From the NCBI GenBank assembly GCA_044338255.1, contig JBIILZ010000049.1, positions 1 through 27,082 of the forward strand: a stretch of DNA of 27,082 nt, written 5' to 3'. Source of the DNA: CAIUVD01 sp044338255 (lineage in GTDB: Bacteria; Planctomycetota; UBA11346). How positions within the stretch are numbered: the first letter of the stretch is position 1; each line of letters starts with the position of its first letter. Below the pieces are notes generated by a model. It had not been told where the DNA came from. It worked only from the letters and a program-made list of their open reading frames with translations, and did no database searches. Made by a program: the position numbers and the translations under genes. Below, one piece after another: positions 10,559 to 18,012 of the stretch.

Positions 10559-10744
10559 ATGTACCCCGTTCCCTACGCAGCGTTTGCCGATCGTCACCAG
10601 GCCGGGGTCCAGCTGGCGCAGAAGCTGAGCGCTTGGCGCGGCGGCGAGATCCACGCCCTCGGCGAGGACTCCGTGGATTTTCCACGGCTCAGCGATGACC
10701 AGGTCGATGCGCTGCTGGCGGCGACCAGCGCCTTTCGGAGATGA
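10559..10744 (+). pseudogene. Remnant of a phosphoribosyltransferase with its core deleted in frame
   Basis: The 61-residue frame looks like the two ends of a PRTase joined together. The start, FADRHQAGVQLAQKLSAW, matches the conserved opening of these enzymes, which are often encoded just upstream of a dienelactone-hydrolase-like protein. The end, DFPRLSDDQVDALLAAT, matches their C-terminal pattern (dFs..sDeeV..LL). About 150 central residues, including the PRPP-binding loop, are missing, so it cannot be an active transferase. The frame is intact and its stop overlaps an ATG of the hydrolase. It could be a translated leader preserving coupling, or simple decay. The identification rests on remembered family patterns, not on an alignment. 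Confidence 0.55.
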
Positions 10745-10749
10745 CACCC

Positions 10750-11511
10750 ATGCGTACGCCGTTGCTTACCGCCGATATCACTATTCCCGCCCAGGAGGTC
10801 ACTCTCATCGGCGATCTGGTCATGCCGCACAAGGCCGATGCCCTGGTCCTTTTCATCCATGGCAACGGCAGCAATCGCCACAGTTGGCGCAACCTCAGCG
10901 TCGCTCAGCAACTCAACGAGCAGGGCTTGGCGACCTTGCTCTTCGACCTGCTGACCGTGGATGAGAACGCCATCGATCACCTGCGCGGCGAGCTGCGCTT
11001 CAACATCGAACTCCTCGGGGCGCGCTTGATGGCGGTCCTTGAATGGGCGGCGGTGGCGCCGCAGTGCGCGCACCTGCCGTTGGGCTGCTTCGGCAGCAGC
11101 ACCGGGGCGGCGGCGGCGCTGATTGCGGCGGCACACCGCCCGCAGCTGGTGCGGGCGGTGGTCGCGCGTGGCGGCCGGCCCGACCTCGTCAGCGACCGCG
11201 ATCTGTCGCAGGTGCGGGCCCCGTCCCTGTTCATCGTCGGCGAGCTCGACACGGATGTGCTTGAACTCAACCACCAGGCGATGGCGACGATAGGCGCGCC
11301 GGTCCAGCTCGAAATCGTGCCCGCCGCCGGGCATCTCTTCGAGGAGCCCGAGGCCTTGCCGCGCGTCGCCGAACTCGCCGGAAGCTGGCTGGGAAGGCAC
11401 GTCGCTGGGCGCGCCCCACGGGTGCGCAAGACGCGAGTGCGCCAGAGCCCGAAATCATCGGCGAGCTTAAAGAGGAATGATGAACCCGATTATCCTCCAA
11501 CCTGCTGCTGA
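10750..11511 (+). CDS. Alpha/beta hydrolase (dienelactone hydrolase-like)
   Basis: The protein (253 residues from 10750) has LVLFIHGNGSNRHSW with the oxyanion-hole HGN. The nucleophile elbow is GCFGSSTGAAAAL, with serine in G-x-S-x-G. The putative acid is in FIVGELDTDVLEL and the catalytic histidine in AAGHLFEEP, so the triad looks complete. The family often stands beside a PRTase gene, as here. I prefer the ATG at 10750 because GGAG sits nine bases upstream; the ATG at 10741 abuts that site but overlaps the remnant's stop. The last 40 residues after SWLGRHVAG are basic, low-complexity sequence unlike the fold. Substrate unknown. Confidence 0.85.
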   Translation: MRTPLLTADITIPAQEVTLIGDLVMPHKADALVLFIHGNGSNRHSWRNLSVAQQLNEQGLATLLFDLLTVDENAIDHLRGELRFNIELLGARLMAVLEWAAVAPQCAHLPLGCFGSSTGAAAALIAAAHRPQLVRAVVARGGRPDLVSDRDLSQVRAPSLFIVGELDTDVLELNHQAMATIGAPVQLEIVPAAGHLFEEPEALPRVAELAGSWLGRHVAGRAPRVRKTRVRQSPKSSASLKRNDEPDYPPTCC

Positions 11512-11899
11512 AACGCGCGTGCGCCTCGCTGTACCTTTCGCTGTACCTTTTGCTGTACCTTTCAAGCCGGCCGCGCGTCAGGCGCTGCCGGGCAGCATCG
11601 ACCGCATGCTTATGGGGCGGTGACGCCAGCGGTGTCGTGGTCGTGCCTGTCGTCGGGAAAATAGGCCGCGTTTTCAGCGATGTCGCTAATAGGAACCGTG
11701 GCGCCCGGTACCGTTACGCCGGGTTGCGCGGTCGCCTGGGCGGGGCAGGCGACCGATCGGAGGGGGCTTTCGCGTTGCAAAGATGGTTTTGCTGCTGGCA
11801 CTCACGAAGGGGTCGACTAGCTTTTCACGCCTCGCACACCATACCGCGACTCCGGTTTCCAACTTTTTGGATCCACGGCCGCGCCTAAAGAGACATCCC
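11512..11899 (+). other. Long ilvC leader region
   Basis: These 388 bases hold no convincing gene. They contain a 12-bp triple repeat (11528-11563), a run of valine codons in one frame (GTC GTG GTC GTG CCT GTC GTC, about 11634-11654) without a good start codon, and a hairpin CGGTCGCCTG/CAGGCGACCG at 11729-11755. A valine-rich leader plus hairpin would fit attenuation of a branched-chain amino acid gene. No U tract follows the hairpin, so this is weak. Confidence 0.35.
11528..11563. repeat. 12-bp tandem repeat, three copies
   Basis: GCTGTACCTTTC, GCTGTACCTTTT and GCTGTACCTTTC stand head to tail just after the hydrolase stop codon. Confidence 0.9.
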
Positions 11900-12913
11900 A
11901 TGGCCATCAAGGTCCATTACGAGAAGACTGCCAAGCTCGCCCCGCTCAAGAAGAGCACCGTCGCCATCGTTGGCTATGGCAGCCAGGGCCACGCCCACGC
12001 CCAGAACCTCCGCGACAGTGGCATCAATGTCATCGTTGGCGCCCATAACGCCAAGAGCGACACCGCCAAGCTCGCCAAGAAGCACGGCATGACCGTGTTG
12101 CCGGTCGGCGAAGCCGTGAGCAAGGCCGACGTCGTGATGTGCACCATCCCCGACGAGTTCCTGCCCGACGCCTACGAGAAGGACATTGCTCCCAATCTGA
12201 AGGCCGGCGCGATGCTCATGGTCGCCCACGGTTTCAACATCCACTTCGGCTTCGTCAAGCCGCCGAAGAACGTCGACGTGACCATGATCGCCCCCAAGGG
12301 CCCTGGCCATACCGTGCGTTCCGAATACGAAAAAGGCGGCGGCGTGCCGTGCCTGGTCGCCGTCCATCAGGACGCCACCGGCAAGGCCCTGCAACGCGCC
12401 CTGGCCTACGGCAATGGCGTCGGCGGCGCGCGCGCCGGGATCATCGAGACGACCTTTCGCGATGAGACCGAGACCGATCTCTTCGGCGAACAGGCCGTGC
12501 TCTGCGGCGGCCTGACGGCGCTGGTCAAGGCTGGCTTCGAGACCCTCACCGAGGCTGGCTACCCGCCCGAGATGGCGTATTTCGAATGCCTGCATGAAGT
12601 CAAGCTGATCGTCGACCTGATGTACCAGGGCGGCCTGAGCTACATGCGCTACAGCATCAGCAACACCGCTGAATACGGTGACTACATCACCGGCTCGAAG
12701 ATCGTCACGCCCGCCACCAAGAAGGTCATGAAGCAGATCTTGAAGGACATCCAGTCCGGCAAGTTCGCCAAGGCCTTCCGCGCTGAATGCGCGGCTGGCA
12801 AGCCGATGATGGAGAAGATGCGCAAGACCGAGCCTGAGCACCAGATCGAAAAGACCGGTCGCGAACTGCGCAAGATGATGAAGTGGATCAAGAGCACCGA
12901 AGTCCGGAAGTGA
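11900..12913 (+). CDS. ilvC: Ketol-acid reductoisomerase (class I)
   Basis: The 337-residue protein is the short class I enzyme. It isomerises and reduces acetolactate or acetohydroxybutyrate in valine, leucine and isoleucine synthesis. The Rossmann motif is GYGSQGHAHAQNLRDSG (25-41). Metal-binding and catalytic regions include IAPKGPGHTVRSEYEKGGGVPCL, DLFGEQAVLCGG and CLHEVKLIVDLMYQGGL. The ATG at 11900 begins MAIKVHYEK and matches the family's N-terminus; the longer frame to 11783 is not needed. The cofactor loop reads GAHNAKSDTAK, with aspartate at about 54 where NADPH enzymes usually carry serine. No other ilv genes are adjacent. Confidence 0.97.
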   Translation: MAIKVHYEKTAKLAPLKKSTVAIVGYGSQGHAHAQNLRDSGINVIVGAHNAKSDTAKLAKKHGMTVLPVGEAVSKADVVMCTIPDEFLPDAYEKDIAPNLKAGAMLMVAHGFNIHFGFVKPPKNVDVTMIAPKGPGHTVRSEYEKGGGVPCLVAVHQDATGKALQRALAYGNGVGGARAGIIETTFRDETETDLFGEQAVLCGGLTALVKAGFETLTEAGYPPEMAYFECLHEVKLIVDLMYQGGLSYMRYSISNTAEYGDYITGSKIVTPATKKVMKQILKDIQSGKFAKAFRAECAAGKPMMEKMRKTEPEHQIEKTGRELRKMMKWIKSTEVRK

Positions 12914-12970
12914 ATCCGGGCATTTGATCAGCGACTTGCGCTTAGCGAATTGCTGATCAATGCCGATGTG

Positions 12971-13138
12971 CTAGGAGCCTGTCGGGAATAGATGACCGAG
13001 GATGGCGAAGGTATCGTCCGGCAGATCCAAGGCGGCAAAGCGAGCGGATAGCGGGAGCTATCTGACCGTTTTGCCAACGCCGGAGCTGCCGGACGAGACC
13101 GAGTCAGCCGACCGAATCTATTTCCGACAGGCTCCTAG
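12971..13138. mobile_element. 168-bp MITE-like palindromic element
   Basis: The element starts CTAGGAGCCTGTCGGGAATA and ends with the near-exact reverse complement (TTTCCGACAGGCTCCTAG), with CTAG at both outer ends. Inner arms also pair: CGTCCGGCAG with CTGCCGGACG, and GGCGGCAAA with TTTTGCC. The whole unit can therefore fold into one long imperfect hairpin. It has no coding capacity. A second copy of one end occurs at 14830-14865. This fits a non-autonomous miniature transposable element; the parent transposase is not in the window. Confidence 0.75.
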
Positions 13139-13139
13139 G

Positions 13140-13173
13140 AGCCGGGTGGGGATTTCCCCACCCGGCTTTTTTA
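13140..13173 (+). terminator. Intrinsic terminator, probably of ilvC
   Basis: GCCGGGTGGGGA pairs over 12 bp with TCCCCACCCGGC, followed directly by TTTTTTAT. It is the first good terminator after ilvC. It lies beyond the MITE-like element, so that element probably inserted between the gene and its terminator. Confidence 0.9.
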
Positions 13174-13180
13174 TCGTCAA

Positions 13181-13216
13181 CTTTTACGCTAACTTTTACG
13201 TTAGCTTTTACTCTAA
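13181..13216. repeat. 12-bp tandem repeat, three copies
   Basis: CTTTTACGCTAA, CTTTTACGTTAG and CTTTTACTCTAA follow each other immediately after the ilvC terminator. No function is evident. Confidence 0.85.
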
Positions 13217-13298
13217 CTAGGCGCCTCAACGAGGCGGTTACGAAGGCTGTGGGCGCATCCGCATTCGACTATTGGCGATCCGCTCCTAACGTGATTCC

Positions 13299-14834
13299 AT
13301 GGCTGGATCCACTCGCGTCGATGTCGGCACGCTCATCGCCAAGATCGAGCGACTGAATTGCATCGGTGCCGCCTTGTCGCAGGAAGCCGATCCCGAACGG
13401 GTGCTGGAGGCGATCCTGCTCGGCGCCAAGGAGCTCACCGATGCCGATGGCGGGTCGCTGTACATCCGCGTCGGGGATGAGCTGCGCTTCCAGCTGGTGC
13501 GCAATGATACCTTGCGGATCTCCCTTGGCGGGCCGGGCAAACCCTTGCCGACCTTGCCGGCGGTGCGCCTTGCCGACGCCGGGCATTCGGTGGTGGCGCG
13601 GGCGGCGGTGACCGGGACCACGATCACCATCCCCGACGCCTACGCCGAGGAGCAGGTCGACGCCGACTTCGATTTCAGCGGCACGCATGCCTTCGATGCG
13701 CGCATGAATTACCGCAGTATCTCGCTACTCACCGTGCCCATGCGCAATCATGAGGGCGAAGTCATCGGCGCCCTGCAGCTGATCAATGCCCGGAACAACC
13801 TCGGCACCGTCGAGGCCTTCAGCGAAGCCGACGTGCGCCTCGTCGAATCCCTCGCCAGCCAGGCCGCCCAGCTGCTGACCAAGGGCGAACTGATCAAGGG
13901 CATGGGCGATCTGTTCAACGCCTTCGTCGAGCTGATCGCCAATGCCATCGACGAGAAGTCGCCCTACACCGGCGGCCACTGCCGGCGCGTGCCAGAATTG
14001 ACCATGGCCCTCGCGGAAGCCGCCGCTCAGGCGGGCCTGATGAGCATGAGTGCGGCCGATCGCTATGAGATCCAGGTCGCTTCGTGGCTGCACGATTGCG
14101 GCAAAATCACCACGCCCGAGTGGGTGATGGATAAGGCCACCAAGCTGCAATCGATCAATGACCGCATCGAATTGATCGCGACGCGGTTCGGCAAACGCGC
14201 CGCCGAGCGCGAAGCCGCCTGCTGGCAGCGCATCGCCGAGGGCGCCGAGCGCCTGACGGCGATGGCCGCCCTGCGCACGGAGGTACTGGCGATCAACGAC
14301 GACCTGGCCTTCGTGCGGCAGGTCAACATCGGCGGCGAGAGCATGGCTCCCGTCGATATCGAGCGCCTGCAAGGATTGTTCCGCGCTGGTCTGCTGACCG
14401 CCGATGAGACGCGCAACCTCTCGATCATGCGCGGCACGTTGCTGCCTGAAGAGCGCGAAATCATCAACCACCACATCGTGGTGACGCTCACCATGCTTGA
14501 GAAACTGCCCTTCCCCAAGCACCTCGCCCGGGTCTCCGAGATCGCCTGCGGCCACCACGAACGCATGGATGGCAAGGGCTATCCCAAGGGCCTGCGCCGT
14601 GAGCAGCTCTCGATCCCGGCGCGAATCATGGGTATCGCCGATGTCTTCGAGGCCCTCACCGCCGGCGATCGTCCTTACAAAAAAGCCATGAAGCTCAGCC
14701 AGGCCTTGGAGATCCTCGCCGCCATGGCCCGCGATGGCCACATCGACCCTGACTTGCACCGGGTGTTCCTTGAAGCCAAGGTTTGGCAGGGCTACGCCCG
14801 CAAATTCCTGCAGGCCGATCAGCTCGATGCCTAG
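13299..14834 (+). CDS. GAF domain HD-GYP protein (predicted cyclic-di-GMP phosphodiesterase)
   Basis: The 511-residue protein has an N-terminal GAF domain (about 18-190) and a C-terminal HD-GYP domain. Catalytic motifs are present: the region KSPYTGGHCRRV, HDCGK at 265-269, and HHERMDGKGYP at 419-429. Such enzymes hydrolyse cyclic di-GMP to pGpG or GMP, with two or three bound metals. HD and GYP lie about 160 residues apart instead of about 65. The extra helical segment begins DKATKLQSINDRIELIATRF and is known in a subgroup of HD-GYP proteins. It has no membrane segment, so it is probably cytosolic and controlled through the GAF ligand. The TAG stop lies inside the copied MITE end at 14830-14865. 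It may set c-di-GMP for the pilus and surface genes downstream. Confidence 0.92.
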   Translation: MAGSTRVDVGTLIAKIERLNCIGAALSQEADPERVLEAILLGAKELTDADGGSLYIRVGDELRFQLVRNDTLRISLGGPGKPLPTLPAVRLADAGHSVVARAAVTGTTITIPDAYAEEQVDADFDFSGTHAFDARMNYRSISLLTVPMRNHEGEVIGALQLINARNNLGTVEAFSEADVRLVESLASQAAQLLTKGELIKGMGDLFNAFVELIANAIDEKSPYTGGHCRRVPELTMALAEAAAQAGLMSMSAADRYEIQVASWLHDCGKITTPEWVMDKATKLQSINDRIELIATRFGKRAAEREAACWQRIAEGAERLTAMAALRTEVLAINDDLAFVRQVNIGGESMAPVDIERLQGLFRAGLLTADETRNLSIMRGTLLPEEREIINHHIVVTLTMLEKLPFPKHLARVSEIACGHHERMDGKGYPKGLRREQLSIPARIMGIADVFEALTAGDRPYKKAMKLSQALEILAAMARDGHIDPDLHRVFLEAKVWQGYARKFLQADQLDA

Positions 14835-14865
14835 GAGCCTGTCGGGAATAGATTCGGTCGGCTGA
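14830..14865. repeat. Solo end of the MITE-like element
   Basis: CCTAGGAGCCTGTCGGGAAT and the bases that follow match the reverse complement of the right end of the 12971-13138 element, with a single mismatch over 36 bases. The similarity stops after GGCTGA. The element's CTAG supplies the TAG stop codon of the HD-GYP gene. Confidence 0.8.
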
Positions 14866-14962
14866 GTTATGACGAGGCGATTAATTGCTGCATGGCACTC
14901 GCCTGCCGGTGCCGTTGTACAAGTCCGCTTGTCAGACGGGGGCGGGGAGTGCAGAACTGCGC

Positions 14963-16909
14963 ATGCCTCTGCTACGTATCATCGAAGGAAGCGGTGCCGG
15001 AACCCTGGCGCCGATCAGTGGCGAAAAACTGACCCTCGGTCGCGAAGCTGACAATGATCTGGTGGTCGAGGATCCCAAGACCTCGCGCAATCACGCGCAC
15101 ATCACTCGCGACAACGGTGTCTGGTACCTGCGCGATCTGGGCAGCTCGAATGGCACCTGGACTGATGCTGGCCGCGTCGATCGCCTGCCCCTTAGCGACG
15201 GCGCCGTCTTCCGCATCGGGCGGACCTACTTGCGTTTCGAGCTCGGCGACGAACCCCAGCACACGCAGATGGAAGGTGCGGAATGGCTGGATCCGGCGCA
15301 TCTCGAAGGTCTGGCGCCGTCGCCGGCCGCCAGCGGTACGCAGCCCGGCGCCGCGCAGCCGATCGCCACCGATCTCTTCCGCCGCCAGATGGGCGGCACG
15401 ACCACGCAGTTGGCGCGGCACAACACCTACCTGGTGCTGCTCCATCAGCTGATCGAAAAATCGCGGACGGCGACGTCGCGGGATGGATTGTTCTCGCTGC
15501 TCGACGAGGCGGCGGCGGAAGTCCTCGATGGCGATCGCTGCGCGGTCTTCCTGCCGGCCGCGGCGGCGACCTCGATCACTGGTTGGGAATTGTGGCCGCC
15601 GCATGAGCGGCGTCTGCGCGCGCGCTACGGCTCGGTGCCGTTTGCGCGCACCTTGCTGACGGCGGTGCGCCGCCGGCACGAGCCCTTGCTGTGCACCATG
15701 CTCGGCGACCTGCATCCTTCGCAATCGATGCTCCAGGCCGGCGTGCGCAGCGCGATGGCGGCGCCCCTGCGCCTTGGTGAGGAGGTCCACGCTTTGCTCT
15801 ACGTCGACCGCGTCCAGGGCCTGACGCCGTTCACGCGCGCCGACCTCGAATTCCTCCATGCTGTCGCCAACCAGCTCGCGGTGTGCTTGGCCAATCTCGC
15901 CAATCTCACCACAGTCGCGCGCATGTCGGCGGAGATTTCGCGTCTGCAGGCGGTGCCAGCGCTGGCGCCGTTGCGGCTGGTGGGCACGAGCCTGGCCGCT
16001 GTCGATGCCTTGGCGGGAAAAGTCGCGGCCAGTGACCAGGCCTGCCTGATCATCGGCGAGGCCGGCACCGGCAAGGATCTGCTCGCGCGCATCGTGCATC
16101 AGCGCAGTCGGCGTGCCGACAAGCCGCTGCAGGTGCTGTCGTGCTTGGGTATCGATCCCGAGAAGCTGGAGCTGGCCCTGGTCGGCAGCGGCGGCGGCGA
16201 GGGCCGCCCGGGCGTCATCGAACTGGCCGACCAGGCGACGTTGCTGATCGAGGAGATCGGCGATCTCCCGCCCTCGGCGCAAGCCCAGCTCGTCCGCCTG
16301 CTTGACCATGGCGAATTGCTGCGCCAGGGGGATGGCCATGCGCGTCGGGTGGATGTACGCGTGATCGCCACCACCACCCGTGATCCCCGCGCTGATCCCC
16401 GCGCTGATCCCCGCGCTGATAGCGGTGCGGGCCGCGTGCGTGCCGATCTCATGGGGCGCTTATCCGGCTTCACCTTCGTCCTGCCGCCGCTGGTCGACCG
16501 CGCCGGGGATCTCGACGAACTGGTCGAGCATTTCCTGGCGGCCACGGCGAAGCGTCTGGATCATCCGCTCAAGCGCCTGGCCCCCGAGGCGCGTACGGCC
16601 TTGCTGCGGGCGCCGTGGCCGGGCAATGTCGGTCAGCTCAAGCAGGCCCTCGAGCGCGCCTGCGTGGTCGCGGTCGATCAGGTCATCCATCTCGCGGATC
16701 TTCCGGATTTCCTCAGCGACCCCCAGCCCGCCGCTGATCCTGGGCTGGCGGCCGGGCTTTTGCCGATCACCAGCCTGGCGGCGATCGAGCGGCTGCACAT
16801 CCTGCGCGTCCTCGAACATTGCGGCGGCAACAAGAAAGCGGCCGCCGAAGTTCTCGAAATTGATCGCTCGACACTCTATGCCAAGCTCCGCCAGTATGGT
16901 CTTGGCTGA
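14963..16909 (+). CDS. FHA-GAF-AAA+-Fis regulator resembling a sigma-54 activator but lacking GAFTGA
   Basis: The 648-residue protein starts with an FHA domain (about 1-95: LGREADNDLVVEDPKTSRNH, then LGSSNGTW), which binds phosphothreonine. A GAF-like domain follows (about 175-325), then an AAA+ domain with Walker A GEAGTGKD (365-372), a Walker B-like LLIEEIGD (427-434) and WPGNVGQLKQALERA. A Fis-type helix-turn-helix ends it (NKKAAAEVLEIDRSTLYAKL). This is the architecture of sigma-54 activators. However, the stretch where GAFTGA should stand reads VGSGGGEGRPGVIELAD, and Walker B has EE for DE. Without GAFTGA, contact with sigma-54 is unlikely. A DPRA tandem repeat interrupts the segment before the arginine-finger region. 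I chose the ATG at 14963 because it opens directly into the FHA domain and GGGGAG lies upstream. It probably forms a transcription unit with pilT, 32 bases downstream. Confidence 0.88.
   Translation: MPLLRIIEGSGAGTLAPISGEKLTLGREADNDLVVEDPKTSRNHAHITRDNGVWYLRDLGSSNGTWTDAGRVDRLPLSDGAVFRIGRTYLRFELGDEPQHTQMEGAEWLDPAHLEGLAPSPAASGTQPGAAQPIATDLFRRQMGGTTTQLARHNTYLVLLHQLIEKSRTATSRDGLFSLLDEAAAEVLDGDRCAVFLPAAAATSITGWELWPPHERRLRARYGSVPFARTLLTAVRRRHEPLLCTMLGDLHPSQSMLQAGVRSAMAAPLRLGEEVHALLYVDRVQGLTPFTRADLEFLHAVANQLAVCLANLANLTTVARMSAEISRLQAVPALAPLRLVGTSLAAVDALAGKVAASDQACLIIGEAGTGKDLLARIVHQRSRRADKPLQVLSCLGIDPEKLELALVGSGGGEGRPGVIELADQATLLIEEIGDLPPSAQAQLVRLLDHGELLRQGDGHARRVDVRVIATTTRDPRADPRADPRADSGAGRVRADLMGRLSGFTFVLPPLVDRAGDLDELVEHFLAATAKRLDHPLKRLAPEARTALLRAPWPGNVGQLKQALERACVVAVDQVIHLADLPDFLSDPQPAADPGLAAGLLPITSLAAIERLHILRVLEHCGGNKKAAAEVLEIDRSTLYAKLRQYGLG
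16381..16428. repeat. 12-bp in-frame tandem repeat encoding DPRA
   Basis: TGATCCCCGCGC occurs three times exactly, followed by a degenerate fourth unit TGATAGCGGTGC. It encodes repeated Asp-Pro-Arg-Ala inside the AAA+ domain, between the sensor I strand (VRVIATTTR) and the segment RADLMGRL. Confidence 0.92.
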
Positions 16910-16941
16910 GCTTCACACGTCACGGAAACCGAAGTACCCGC

Positions 16942-18012
16942 ATGCAGATCAATGAACTTTTTCAGGGCATGGCCAAGCATAATGCCAGCGACCTGCATCT
17001 GAAATCCGGACAGCCGCCGATCTTTCGCATCAGCGGTGAGTTGGTGCGGCTCAAGGGCGAGGTCCTGACCAATACCCAGTTGCAGGACATGCTCCTGCCG
17101 TTGCTCAATGATAAGCAGCGTCGCGATCTCGAAGAGCGCGGCTATGCCGATTTCGCGGTCCCGGTCGCCGGTATCGGCCGCTTCCGCTGCAATGTCTTCA
17201 AGCAAATGGGCAGCTTGGCGATGTGCGCGCGACGCAACAAACCGACCGTGCCCACCTATGCCGATCTCGGCCTGCCGCCGCAAATCGAGCGCTTGGCAGG
17301 TCTTGAGCAGGGCCTGGTGCTGATCGGCGGCATCACCGGTTCGGGCAAGAGCACCACCATCGCCTCGGTGCTCAATGACATCAACAGCCGTCGCCGCTGT
17401 CATATCCTGACCATCGAAGACCCCATCGAATTCGTCTACACCGAGGATAAGGCGATCATCAATCAGCGCGAGATCGGCCAGGATGTGGCGAGCTTCGACG
17501 AAGCCTTGCGCTCGGCGATTCGTGAGGACCCGGATGTCATGCTGCTTGGCGAGATGCGCGATGGCGAGACCGTCGAAACCGCTCTTTCGGCCGCCGAAAC
17601 CGGGCATCTGGTGTTCGGCACCATCCACGCTTCGAGCGCGCCGCAGACCATCGGCCGCCTGCTCGATCTTTTCCCCGCGGCTAAGCATGCGCAGATGCGC
17701 ACGTCGATGGCCTTTAACCTGAAATGTATCATGAATCAGAAGCTGCTGCCGGCGGCGCAGGGCAAGAGCATGGTGCCGGCAGTCGAGACGATGTTCATCT
17801 CGCCGATCATCCGCAAGTTGATCCTCGATGGCGAAGATGGGAAGCTGGCCGAGAACTTCGTCCGTGATGTCGAGGCCGGCAGCGAGAACTTCAACAAGGT
17901 CCTGACGCGGCTCTATAAGGAAAAGAAGGTGACCATGGAAGTCGCCTTGGCCGCCAGTCCCAATCCCGAAGAACTGCGCATGAGCATGCGCGGCATCTCG
18001 ATTTCAAGCTGA
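16942..18012 (+). CDS. pilT: Type IV pilus retraction ATPase PilT/PilU
   Basis: The 356-residue protein is a complete secretion ATPase of the PilT family. It begins MQINELFQGMAKHNASDLHLKS. It has Walker A GGITGSGKST (129-138), the Asp box ILTIEDPIEFVY, Walker B REDPDVMLLGEMRD and the His box GHLVFGTIHAS. The C-terminus EELRMSMRGIS is typical. The hexamer powers pilus retraction for twitching motility and DNA uptake. It is hard to tell PilT from PilU without alignment. No other pilus genes are in view. Its stop overlaps the next start by one base (TGATG), so the next gene is probably translated with it. Confidence 0.95.
   Translation: MQINELFQGMAKHNASDLHLKSGQPPIFRISGELVRLKGEVLTNTQLQDMLLPLLNDKQRRDLEERGYADFAVPVAGIGRFRCNVFKQMGSLAMCARRNKPTVPTYADLGLPPQIERLAGLEQGLVLIGGITGSGKSTTIASVLNDINSRRRCHILTIEDPIEFVYTEDKAIINQREIGQDVASFDEALRSAIREDPDVMLLGEMRDGETVETALSAAETGHLVFGTIHASSAPQTIGRLLDLFPAAKHAQMRTSMAFNLKCIMNQKLLPAAQGKSMVPAVETMFISPIIRKLILDGEDGKLAENFVRDVEAGSENFNKVLTRLYKEKKVTMEVALAASPNPEELRMSMRGISISS

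Noticed and set aside
11550..11888. 112-codon frame upstream of ilvC
   Set aside because: It has only a TTG start inside a tandem repeat, no domain, no ribosome binding site, and an Arg/Cys-rich composition; only its valine run is noted.
11885..12841. 318-codon minus-strand frame
   Set aside because: It is antisense to ilvC and mirrors its codons.
13725..16339. Long minus-strand frames (13725-14759 and 14972-16339)
   Set aside because: They are antisense to the HD-GYP and FHA/AAA+ genes, with Gln/Arg/Gly/His-rich translations typical of shadow frames.
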